Notes: generated by a model from the letters alone, not told the origin. 16,687 nt of DNA from Cyclobacteriaceae bacterium (GCA_030589835.1 JAUUZS010000017.1:1-16687), one strand, 5' to 3'. Numbered from the stretch's first letter, positions 7,729 to 13,624 are shown. A program made the numbers and translations.

Positions 7729-7883
7729 TAGATTAGGGCCTGTCTATAAACTCCGTGTCTGGTTCAGAAAGTCTGCTATCAAGGCTTGCGCAGCTCGAAA
7801 AATGTGAGTTTACATTTCGTAAATGACCATTTTGAGAGCAAGTATAACGCAGATAGCGGATTTTATGGACAGACACTAGATTA
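7729..7883. mobile_element. MITE-like element 1 (non-autonomous, with target duplication)
   Basis: An element of 141 bases (7736-7876) flanked by a 7-base direct repeat TAGATTA (7729-7735 and 7877-7883). The ends are imperfect inverted repeats: GGGCCTGTCTATAAA on the left, and GTGTCTGTCCATAAA read inward from the right. The interior is non-coding and has a nested stem of 9 pairs with one G-T wobble, at 7772-7780 with 7852-7860. The ends match element 2 at 13424-13582. It sits between convergent genes and touches the stop codon of the hemerythrin gene. The transposase family that moves it is unknown. Confidence 0.7.
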
Positions 7884-8283
7884 CTCCATTTTTGATAAAA
7901 AAATCAGAGTATTTTTTATCCGTTCCATTAATATGTGTCTTAAGCCAATCTTTTAAAAAGCTTGTGATTTCGAAGGTGATAATAATTCCTCCTGCATTGT
8001 ATCGGGTTTCCAAATCCGCAACTTTTGCGATAAAAGCGACATGCTTTTTTTTATGTGATTCATAATCCGGATAATTGTACTTTATCATATACCCTTCTTC
8101 CCTTTCAAAATGAGACTGAGCGTAGTCTTTCATTTTTTTTATGGAATCGGAAATCAATTCCTGATTTGATTTGCTTTTGATATGATCATAAAAATAATTG
8201 ATCATGTCGATGATAATTTTATGCTCCCCGTCTATTGATTCTATCTTCACACTTAAAGAATCATCCCATTTCATAAATGCCAT
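7876..8283 (-). CDS. Bacteriohemerythrin (copy 1)
   Basis: A 135-residue single-domain hemerythrin, a four-helix bundle that binds O2 at a non-heme diiron centre in the cytoplasm. All seven expected iron ligands are visible: H21, H58, E62, H77, H81, H117 and D122 (motifs DGEH, HFEREE, SHKKKH, HINGTD). Length and the MAFMKW start are typical. It is a tandem paralogue of the gene at 8505-8912, about three quarters identical by eye, same strand, 221 bases apart. A perfect TTGAT-N4-ATCAA palindrome lies 19 bases upstream of the start codon, suggesting control by an FNR/CRP-family regulator. The stop codon TAG lies at the junction with a MITE-like element, whose terminal base supplies its last nucleotide. 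Likely role: oxygen storage, delivery or sensing. Confidence 0.95.
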   Translation of the reverse strand: MAFMKWDDSLSVKIESIDGEHKIIIDMINYFYDHIKSKSNQELISDSIKKMKDYAQSHFEREEGYMIKYNYPDYESHKKKHVAFIAKVADLETRYNAGGIIITFEITSFLKDWLKTHINGTDKKYSDFFIKNGVI

Positions 8284-8301
8284 AATAATCGCTTTTTTAT
8301 T

Positions 8302-8315
8302 TTGATATATATCAA
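8302..8315. promoter_or_regulatory. Consensus FNR/CRP-type operator palindrome
   Basis: TTGATATATATCAA is a perfect TTGAT-N4-ATCAA dyad, the FNR/Anr consensus. Its centre is only about 25 bases upstream of the hemerythrin start codon, which would suit repression better than activation unless translation starts farther downstream. The sequence is AT-rich, so chance is possible. Confidence 0.45.
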
Positions 8316-8438
8316 TTTAATGCATGATGTTATACCTGTGCCAATTCTAAACCTTTACTTCAAAAACTTGGCTTGACTTGATAAATATTTTTCATTTTTC
8401 TGACAACAAAACATTATTGCTTTAGCTGCCAATACCCT

Positions 8439-8456
8439 GGCACACCTGGTGCCTTT
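8439..8456 (+). terminator. Short hairpin followed by TTT between the hemerythrin genes
   Basis: GGCAC (8439-8443) and GTGCC (8449-8453) form a 5-pair stem with loop ACCTG, then TTTAAAA. It is oriented for the plus strand while both neighbouring genes are on the minus strand, so its role as a terminator is doubtful. Confidence 0.2.
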
Positions 8457-8504
8457 AAAAAAATTGTATGTCACTTGGTAAACTAAAAGTTCGGTTGTCA
8501 GTTG

Positions 8505-8912
8505 CTACTTTACGCCCTTATCGACAAAAAAATCACTATATTTTTTATCCGTCCCATTAATGTGATTTTTAAGCCAATCCTTCAGAAAGCTCGTAATTTC
8601 ATAGGTGATAATAATTCCTCCAGCATTAAAACGATCTTCTAAATCCTGAACTTTCTCAATGAATAGGTCATGTTCCTTCTTATGTGAATGGTAATCCGGA
8701 TAATTATATTTAGTCATATAATTTTCTTCCGATTTAAAATGAAATTGGGTATAATCCTTCATTTTCTGAATAGAACTCGAAATTATTTCTTCATTAGACT
8801 GATCGCTAATGTGATCATAGAAATAATTTATCATTTCTATAATAATTTTATGCTCTTCGTCAAATGAATTGATTTTTACACTCAGCGATTCATTCCATTT
8901 CATAAATGCCAT
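8505..8912 (-). CDS. Bacteriohemerythrin (copy 2)
   Basis: A 135-residue hemerythrin paralogous to copy 1, with all seven diiron ligands retained at the same positions (H21, H58, E62, H77, H81, H117, D122; motifs DEEH, HFKSEE, SHKKEH, HINGTD). Differences cluster in surface positions such as 36-49, 55-67 and 80-95, while the C-terminal half around residues 98-128 is nearly unchanged, which points to duplication followed by divergence under selection. It is upstream copy of the pair on the minus strand. Its upstream region lacks the FNR-type palindrome of copy 1 but has CAACTTTG (minus strand, near 8973-8980), one mismatch from TAnnTTTG. The two copies may therefore be expressed under different conditions. 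Expected to act in the cytoplasm on O2. Confidence 0.95.
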   Translation of the reverse strand: MAFMKWNESLSVKINSFDEEHKIIIEMINYFYDHISDQSNEEIISSSIQKMKDYTQFHFKSEENYMTKYNYPDYHSHKKEHDLFIEKVQDLEDRFNAGGIIITYEITSFLKDWLKNHINGTDKKYSDFFVDKGVK

Positions 8913-9157
8913 AGGATATACATTGAGGGATTATTGAATAACCATTAGAGATTTGACCTAACAATACAATCGCAAAGTTGCATTATTTTATAATTTATTA
9001 AAACATGTTCACCAAAATTATTCAACGTCAATGCGTCCACTTTCAGTTTATATTTGGAACTATATGTTACATCAAAAAAAATTAATAATAATTATTAACG
9101 CCCCATATTATATATGTGAAATCTTTGCCCAATCCTATGCTCATAGTTCATTTGTTA

Positions 9158-9165
9158 TATCTTTG
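9158..9165 (+). promoter_or_regulatory. Bacteroidota -7 promoter box for glyS
   Basis: TATCTTTG, an exact TAnnTTTG match followed by C, lies 21 bases before the GlyRS start codon, giving a very short leader. No -33 TTG at the usual spacing was found. Confidence 0.6.
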
Positions 9166-9186
9166 CAAGAATTATTTTGAGAAGCT

Positions 9187-10650
9187 ATGAATGAACAAGA
9201 TTTTGGAATAAAGGAGATTATATCCCACGCTAAAGAATATGGATTTGTGTTTCCATCAAGCGAAATTTATGATGGGTTGCAAGCCGTTTATGATTATGGT
9301 CCATATGGGGTTGAACTAAAAAATAATTTGAAAAATCTATGGTGGCAAGCCATGGTGAAGCTCAATGAGAATGTAGTTGGTCTTGATGCTGCAATATTTA
9401 TGCACCCACTTACGTGGAAAGCATCCGGTCATGTGGATAGCTTCAATGACCCGATGATTGACAATAAAAATTCTAAAAAAAGATATCGGGCAGATGTGCT
9501 TCTTGAAGATAAGGCAGCTGAACTTGTAGCAGAAGGCAAACAGGATGAAGCTGATGCGATGATGAAACAAATGGGGCAGCTACTGGATGCTGAAGACCTG
9601 TCTGGAGTCAGGCAGCTCATCATTGACAGTGGAATAGTTTGCCCTGTATCCGGATCAGCTGACTGGACAGAGGTTCGTCAGTTCAACTTGATGTTCTCAA
9701 CTCAAATTGGTTCTGTTGCTGATGATACCAGCAACATATATTTACGTCCCGAAACAGCACAGGGGATATTTGTGAATTTCCTGAACGTGCAAAAAACAGC
9801 GCGCAAAAAAATCCCTTTCGGAATTGCACAGATTGGGAAAGCCTTTAGAAACGAAATCGTAGCCAGGCAGTTTATTTTCCGCATGCGGGAATTTGAGCAA
9901 ATGGAAATGCAATTTTTTATTCGTCCGGGCGAAGAAATGGAATGGTATGAGCATTGGAAACAAATACGTATAAAATGGCATAGAGCCCTGGGCATTCCTA
10001 AAGAAAATCTCCGATTCCACGATCACGATAAATTGGCCCATTACGCCAATGCTGCAGTTGATATTGAGTTCAAATTTCCTTTTGGTTTCAAAGAAATTGA
10101 AGGCATTCATTCCAGAACAGATTTTGATTTGGCGAGTCACCAAAAATTGTCGAGAAAGAAAATGCAGTATTTCGATCCGACCATCAATAAAAATTATGTG
10201 CCTTACGTAATTGAAACTTCTGCAGGAGCTGACCGGCTATTCTTTATGCTCTTGTGCAATGGATACAAGCAGGTGATAGTGGGAGAAGGGGAAAATGAAA
10301 AGAAACGTACCTACCTCAAATTCCATCCTGCCCTGGCTCCGGTAAAAGCAGCCATCCTGCCATTGGTAAAAAAAGATGGCCTTCCTGAAATTGGCAGAAA
10401 GATATTCGATGATCTGAAGTATGATTTTAATATGATTTACGAAGATGCACAATCCATAGGAAAACGATACACCCGGCAGGATTTGATTGGTACGCCGTTT
10501 TGTATTGCCATTGATCATCAAACTAAAGAGGATGAAACGGTGACCATCCGCCATCGCGATACTACTGAGCAGGAACGTGTGAAAATTTCGGAACTAAAAG
10601 GCATTATTGAAAAAGAGGTAGCAGTTAAGAATATTTTCAACGAATTGTAA
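9187..10650 (+). CDS. glyS: Glycyl-tRNA synthetase, dimeric (alpha2) class II type
   Basis: A 487-residue class II aminoacyl-tRNA synthetase that charges tRNA-Gly with glycine in the cytoplasm. It is the single-chain, eukaryote/archaea-like form rather than the GlyQ/GlyS tetramer. Visible landmarks: GLQAVYDYGPYGVELKNNL (30-48), RQFNLMF (164-170), NIYLRPETAQGIFVNFLNVQ (183-202), motif 2 FRNEIVARQFIFRMREFEQM (220-239), GIHSRTDFDL (306-315), motif 3 ETSAGADR (343-350), and a C-terminal anticodon-binding domain from about 383 (LAPVKAAILPL). The loop at 151-160 reads VCPVSGSADW, with one cysteine, so it is not a metal-binding CxxC loop. The start is supported by a -7 promoter box just upstream. 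It stands as a single gene. High confidence. Confidence 0.97.
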   Translation: MNEQDFGIKEIISHAKEYGFVFPSSEIYDGLQAVYDYGPYGVELKNNLKNLWWQAMVKLNENVVGLDAAIFMHPLTWKASGHVDSFNDPMIDNKNSKKRYRADVLLEDKAAELVAEGKQDEADAMMKQMGQLLDAEDLSGVRQLIIDSGIVCPVSGSADWTEVRQFNLMFSTQIGSVADDTSNIYLRPETAQGIFVNFLNVQKTARKKIPFGIAQIGKAFRNEIVARQFIFRMREFEQMEMQFFIRPGEEMEWYEHWKQIRIKWHRALGIPKENLRFHDHDKLAHYANAAVDIEFKFPFGFKEIEGIHSRTDFDLASHQKLSRKKMQYFDPTINKNYVPYVIETSAGADRLFFMLLCNGYKQVIVGEGENEKKRTYLKFHPALAPVKAAILPLVKKDGLPEIGRKIFDDLKYDFNMIYEDAQSIGKRYTRQDLIGTPFCIAIDHQTKEDETVTIRHRDTTEQERVKISELKGIIEKEVAVKNIFNEL

Positions 10651-10691
10651 CCTTTTTAAAGCCAGATGCTATTCGGCTATACTTTAAGACA

Positions 10692-10720
10692 TTGGTGACC
10701 TGGCGGATGTTTGGTGACCT
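10692..10720. repeat. Short direct repeat upstream of the M90 peptidase gene
   Basis: TTGGTGACCT occurs at 10692-10701 and again at 10711-10720, one start-to-start distance of 19 bases apart (about two helical turns). This could be a pair of half-sites for a regulator of the gene at 10814, or a chance repeat. Confidence 0.35.
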
Positions 10721-10813
10721 TCTGATCATAATAAAATCTTATGCCATTTCAATGGTGTATTGTGTGCGATATACGGAACGCCCTATACTGAAAATTAATT
10801 ATACTTTTACAAT

Positions 10814-11680
10814 ATGATTGTTTTATTGATTAGTGTGTTACTTTTTTATCAGACACAACCCGAAAGTGAACCAACCGGATTTGTGGCATTCGTCGTACTT
10901 TTTGTTGGGCCAGCCCTATTGATTGGTCTTTATATTTTATACCGCTACCTGAAGTATTTAAATGATTTTAACAGGAAAGAATCCTTTGCTTTTACCAGGA
11001 TAAAGCAATCATACAAGGAACCACTTCAAAAGTATTTCAAATACTATCAGCGATTGCATCCATTTGACAAAAAGCTATTTGAAAAAAGAGTTCAGAAATT
11101 TATAACGCTGAAAAAATTTATTCCCAGAAACATGGATCAGGTGACAGATGAAATGAAGGCCCTTATCGCCGCCTCTGCCATCCAGCTGATGAATGGGTTG
11201 CCAAAAATTTATTTTGCGCATTTCAAACGCATATTAATATATCCCGACGATTATTACTCTAAAATATCACAGCGCTACCATCAGGGGGAGGTAAGCACAG
11301 GAGGGATAATTGTACTTTCATGGAAAAATTTTGTAGAAGGATATGTGGACAACAAAGACGGACGCAACCTGGGGCTACATGAAATGGCGCATGCACTTCG
11401 GCTTGAAAATGCAATTCACAACGAAGAATATGGATTTCTGGATGACGATGTCCTGATGACCTGGACGGATTTGTGTTATCAGGAAATAAACAAAATGGAT
11501 GATGCCAAATCTGAATTTTTCAGGGACTATGCGGCCACAAATAGTCATGAGTTTTTTGCCGTAGCAGTCGAAAATTTCTTTGAGAAATCAAAGGAATTCA
11601 AGCAATGGCATCCTGAAATGTATGAAATCCTTACCGTTATGCTCAATCAGGATCCACTGAAAATTGGGAAGTTGGGATAG
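10814..11680 (+). CDS. MtfA-like zinc metallopeptidase (family M90), membrane-anchored
   Basis: A 288-residue protein. The zinc signature HEMAH lies at 189-193 (HExxH), and a second conserved block NSHEFFAVAVENFFE at 243-257 supplies the likely third ligand, the arrangement seen in E. coli MtfA and the M90 family. Other family wording: SWKNFVEGYVDNKDGRNLGL (169-188). Unlike E. coli MtfA, which is soluble, this one has two hydrophobic segments at the N-terminus (about 1-12 and 22-44) and is probably tethered to the inner membrane with the catalytic domain in the cytoplasm. E. coli MtfA binds the glucose repressor Mlc; no such partner is visible here, so that role should not be assumed. TACTTTTA (10802-10809) is a near-match to the -7 box. 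Confidence 0.88.
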   Translation: MIVLLISVLLFYQTQPESEPTGFVAFVVLFVGPALLIGLYILYRYLKYLNDFNRKESFAFTRIKQSYKEPLQKYFKYYQRLHPFDKKLFEKRVQKFITLKKFIPRNMDQVTDEMKALIAASAIQLMNGLPKIYFAHFKRILIYPDDYYSKISQRYHQGEVSTGGIIVLSWKNFVEGYVDNKDGRNLGLHEMAHALRLENAIHNEEYGFLDDDVLMTWTDLCYQEINKMDDAKSEFFRDYAATNSHEFFAVAVENFFEKSKEFKQWHPEMYEILTVMLNQDPLKIGKLG

Positions 11681-11701
11681 ATAGTATGAGTTATTATGAT
11701 C

Positions 11702-11743
11702 CCTCCTCTGCCCCCATCGTGTCCTTACGAACCGGGGAGGAGG
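11702..11743. repeat. Palindromic repeat, copy A
   Basis: A hairpin with arms CCTCCTC..CCCC (11702-11715) and GGGGAGGAGG (11734-11743). Read on the minus strand it begins CCTCCTCC, continues with GGTTC and GGACACGA, and matches copy B at 12633-12659 at 22 of 27 positions by eye. It follows the M90 peptidase gene and may also act as its terminator. Confidence 0.6.
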
Positions 11744-11815
11744 TAGTAAATTGAATACTGGGGACGGAAACCATGGTGATAGATGTACGTTAAAAAACTT
11801 GATTTCATTTTATTG

Positions 11816-11823
11816 TATATTTG
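11816..11823 (+). promoter_or_regulatory. -7 promoter box for the mntA-hepT module
   Basis: TATATTTG matches TAnnTTTG and ends 5 bases before the ATG at 11828. If functional, transcription would begin at or next to that start codon, giving a leaderless or nearly leaderless mRNA. Confidence 0.5.
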
Positions 11824-11827
11824 TAAT

Positions 11828-12121
11828 ATGAATTTAGCAAAGAGTAATATAGAGGTTATCAGGAACTACTTTAGAACAAGACCAGTTTTGAAAGCTTATC
11901 TCTTTGGGTCATACGTAAGAGATGAAGCTGATTTACACAGTGATATTGACATTCTGGTTGACCTGGATTATTCACAAAGAATTGGTCTTCAGTTCATCCA
12001 AATGAAAATAGATTTGGAAAATCTTCTAAACAAAAAAGTTGACTTAGTATCCTCTAATGGGTTATCAAAATACATAAAACCATATATTGACAATGAAAAA
12101 ATTCTAATCTATGCGAGGTGA
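11828..12121 (+). CDS. mntA: MntA-like minimal nucleotidyltransferase antitoxin
   Basis: A 97-residue minimal nucleotidyltransferase. The active-site signature is intact: GSYVRDEADLHSDIDILVDL (GSx..SDIDxxV), with the paired aspartates that bind metal and ATP. In characterised HEPN/MNT systems, MntA neutralises its partner HepT by transferring AMP groups to a tyrosine near the toxin active site. Here the gene overlaps the HepT gene by 11 bases, the expected antitoxin-first layout. The frame is also open from an earlier ATG at 11783 (15 more residues), but that extension contains the promoter box and is unlike the family's N-terminus, so 11828 is preferred. The pair is bracketed by palindromic repeats, suggesting it arrived as a mobile unit. 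Confidence 0.88.
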   Translation: MNLAKSNIEVIRNYFRTRPVLKAYLFGSYVRDEADLHSDIDILVDLDYSQRIGLQFIQMKIDLENLLNKKVDLVSSNGLSKYIKPYIDNEKILIYAR

Positions 12122-12458
12122 ACTGGGGGACAAGGTCAGACTACAACATATTCTTGACGCAATAGATGAAATTGAATCATATCTCGTAAAGTGTAATTTT
12201 GAAGATTTTATAAATAATTCAATGATGAGATTTGCATGTATAAAACAAATGGAAATCATTGGAGAAGCGAGCAATCAAATCTCGGATGAAATTAAAGCCA
12301 AATTTTCAGAGATTGAGTGGTCTCAAATTATTGGAATGAGGAATGTTTTTGTACATGAATATTTTGGAATTGACGCAAACTTAGTTTGGGAAATTATCAA
12401 GAATGATGTACCAGTTTTAAGGGGAAAAATATCCAAAATAATCTCTGCAATAAATTAA
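12111..12458 (+). CDS. hepT: HepT-like HEPN-domain toxin (DUF86)
   Basis: A 115-residue all-helical HEPN protein. The catalytic RNase motif is present as R77-NVFV-H82-E-Y84, that is RX4HXY, within the family wording IGMRNVFVHEYFGID. Tyr84 is the position that MntA modifies in the studied Shewanella system. Other family features are the N-terminal LQHILDAIDEIE helix (11-22) and MEIIGEASNQIS (47-58). HEPN toxins are metal-independent ribonucleases; the target here is unknown. The start ATG lies 11 bases inside mntA, so translation is coupled. A terminator-like hairpin begins 12 bases after the stop codon. All key residues are intact, so the toxin is presumably functional. Confidence 0.9.
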   Translation: MRGELGDKVRLQHILDAIDEIESYLVKCNFEDFINNSMMRFACIKQMEIIGEASNQISDEIKAKFSEIEWSQIIGMRNVFVHEYFGIDANLVWEIIKNDVPVLRGKISKIISAIN

Positions 12459-12469
12459 CCCCGGCCTGA

Positions 12470-12496
12470 TCGCAATTCCATTGCGACTTTTATATT
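12470..12496 (+). terminator. Intrinsic terminator candidate after hepT
   Basis: TCGCAAT (12470-12476) and ATTGCGA (12480-12486) form a perfect 7-pair stem with a TCC loop, followed by CTTTTATATT. It lies 12 bases beyond the hepT stop codon. Confidence 0.55.
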
Positions 12497-12501
12497 GTCC
12501 T

Positions 12502-12516
12502 GGCATTTGTAATGCC
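12502..12516. repeat. Second REP-like hairpin after hepT
   Basis: GGCATT (12502-12507) and AATGCC (12511-12516) form a 6-pair stem with a TGT loop. It is 15 bases after the preceding hairpin and of the same compact design, so the two may be parts of one REP-like intergenic unit. Confidence 0.4.
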
Positions 12517-12632
12517 CAAACATCTAGGGTATCTGTTCACCAGGCATATAAGGATCATAAAATGGATTGCAACCCTAATAAGGTCAACTTCATTTTCGTA
12601 TTAAATATATTCCTGACTCATTTCCTTACTTC

Positions 12633-12668
12633 CCTCCTCCTTGGTTCATGGGGACACGAACTAAGGAG
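12633..12668. repeat. Palindromic repeat, copy B
   Basis: CTCCTTGGTTC (12637-12647) pairs with GAACTAAGGAG (12658-12668) over 11 positions, one of them G-T, around a 10-base loop. The left arm and loop match copy A at 11702-11743 in reverse orientation (shared blocks CCTCCTCC, GGTTC and GGACACGA). The two copies bracket mntA-hepT. Confidence 0.6.
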
Positions 12669-12792
12669 ATTTAGATTCTTCGCAAAATTGCTATATTGTC
12701 ACTAGTAAGAATTTAATTGCACGGCACCTAACCGGGCCGTTGTAAAGCATGCCAGAAAATAACTCCTGGTATTATCAAATCGTTTAAATTAG

Positions 12793-12800
12793 TATCTTTG
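12793..12800 (+). promoter_or_regulatory. -7 promoter box for the RelE/ParE-type module
   Basis: TATCTTTG matches TAnnTTTG and ends 16 bases before the antitoxin start codon at 12817, again giving a very short leader. Confidence 0.55.
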
Positions 12801-12816
12801 GAAAAATAGGCTTATC

Positions 12817-13041
12817 ATGAATATTCAGACTGAGAAATTAGAAATAATGCGACTGATTCTTGAAACAGAAAATCCAACCATACTAGAATCAATTAAAAGA
12901 CTTTTTAAAAAAGAATCATCAGGGGATTTTTGGACTACATTGTCTCAAGAACAACAAAACGAAATACTTGACGGTTTAGACGAGATAGAAAAGGGAGAAA
13001 CAGTCAATTATGATGATTTCATAAAGCAACACAAAAAATGA
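12817..13041 (+). CDS. Antitoxin of a RelE/ParE-type toxin-antitoxin pair
   Basis: A 74-residue acidic protein. The first part, MNIQTEKLEIMRLILETENP (1-20) and ILESIKRLF (22-30), is predicted helical, and the second, FWTTLSQEQQNEILDGLDEI (38-57) then GETVNYDDFIKQH (60-72), matches small antitoxins that precede RelE/ParE toxins in Bacteroidota. The C-terminal segment probably wraps the toxin. No ribbon-helix-helix or HTH DNA-binding motif is obvious, so autoregulation cannot be claimed. The gene overlaps the toxin gene by four bases (ATGA), typical of coupled antitoxin-toxin translation. The identification rests on the neighbour and on wording familiar from this family. Confidence 0.82.
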   Translation: MNIQTEKLEIMRLILETENPTILESIKRLFKKESSGDFWTTLSQEQQNEILDGLDEIEKGETVNYDDFIKQHKK

Positions 13042-13340
13042 GAGAAATAATTCTTTCAAAAAGAGCTGCAAGAAAACTTGATAAACTTCTGAAATACTTA
13101 GAATCCGAGTGGTCTTTAACTGTTAAGGATAATTTTTTAGATAAAATTGATCAAACAATAATTCAATTAAAAACCTTCCCAGAAATTGGACAAAAGACTG
13201 GACTAGTTAAAAGATTACATAGACTTGTTATCACAAAGCAAACTTCCATTTATTATCGATTCGACCGAAAGCATATAAAGGTTGCTACCATATTTGATAC
13301 TCGAATCGACCCTAAAAAATTAAAGAAAGAAATCAAATAA
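13038..13340 (+). CDS. RelE/ParE-family toxin
   Basis: A 100-residue basic protein with the RelE/ParE fold pattern: a first strand and helix, EIILSKRAARKLDKLLKYLE (3-22), a second long helix (about 28-48), then LKTFPEIGQKTG (44-55), RLHRLVITKQTSIYYRFDRK (59-78) and the last strand IKVATIFDTRIDPKKLKKEI. RelE-type members cut mRNA at the ribosome, ParE-type members poison gyrase. The RLVI..T.IYYRF and IFDTR.DP blocks are usual in both, so the target cannot be decided; the lack of clear RelE catalytic residues leans slightly to ParE. Intact length. The MITE-like element 2 begins 83 bases after the stop. Confidence 0.88.
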   Translation: MREIILSKRAARKLDKLLKYLESEWSLTVKDNFLDKIDQTIIQLKTFPEIGQKTGLVKRLHRLVITKQTSIYYRFDRKHIKVATIFDTRIDPKKLKKEIK

Positions 13341-13417
13341 GCACGCATTACATTATTTGGTAGGATGCTATGTACGGTCTTCCATATTGTTAGCACTTGT
13401 CAATAACCGTATTTGCG
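13341..13417. other. Short spacer after the toxin gene
   Basis: Together with MITE-like element 2 and the region before the activase gene, this forms a 337-base gene-free stretch (13341-13677). No terminator of clear strength is visible in this part. Confidence 0.4.
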
Positions 13418-13588
13418 TAAATAGAGTCTGTCCATAAAGTCATCGAATTGAACGATTTATCTTTTTGCGCCTTTTTGCTAAGCTCAACTTGCCTAATACC
13501 CAGGAATTTGCTGCATTGAGCTTACCAAAAATCCATCAAAAATCTAAACCTTTCAAAAATCAAGCACTTTATGGACAGACTCTAAATA
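13418..13588. mobile_element. MITE-like element 2 (perfect 17-base inverted ends, target duplication)
   Basis: An element of 159 bases (13424-13582), flanked by TAAATA direct repeats (13418-13423 and 13583-13588). Counting the adjoining TA, the ends are a perfect 19-base inverted repeat TAGAGTCTGTCCATAAAGT (13422-13440 and 13566-13584). A nested perfect 9-base inverted repeat TAAGCTCAA/TTGAGCTTA lies inside (13479-13487 and 13516-13524). There is no transposase, so it must be mobilised in trans. The ends match element 1 near 7736-7876; the interiors differ. Confidence 0.8.
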
Positions 13589-13624
13589 AGCGTTGCTATA
13601 AAAAAAATATCAAATATCTTGTTG

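Larger units (their letters stand above)
12459..12816. other. Intergenic spacer between the two toxin-antitoxin modules
   Basis: 358 bases without a supported gene. It holds the terminator, the second hairpin, palindromic repeat copy B, a small dyad ACGGC/GCCGT (12721-12740) and the promoter of the next module. An open frame at 12481-12705 runs across these hairpins and shows no protein signature. Confidence 0.5.

Noticed and set aside
11783..11827. Upstream ATG for the minimal nucleotidyltransferase
   Set aside because: The 15-residue extension contains the -7 promoter box and does not resemble family N-termini; the ATG at 11828 is preferred.
12481..12705. Open frame of 74 codons between hepT and the next antitoxin
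   Set aside because: It runs through a terminator tail, a REP-like hairpin and palindromic repeat copy B, with no protein signature.
12721..12745. Possible integron attC-like site (ACCTAAC ... GTTGTAA) near the toxin-antitoxin modules
   Set aside because: The second core does not fit GTTRRRY, the spacing of about six bases is far too short for attC, and no integrase or cassette array is present.
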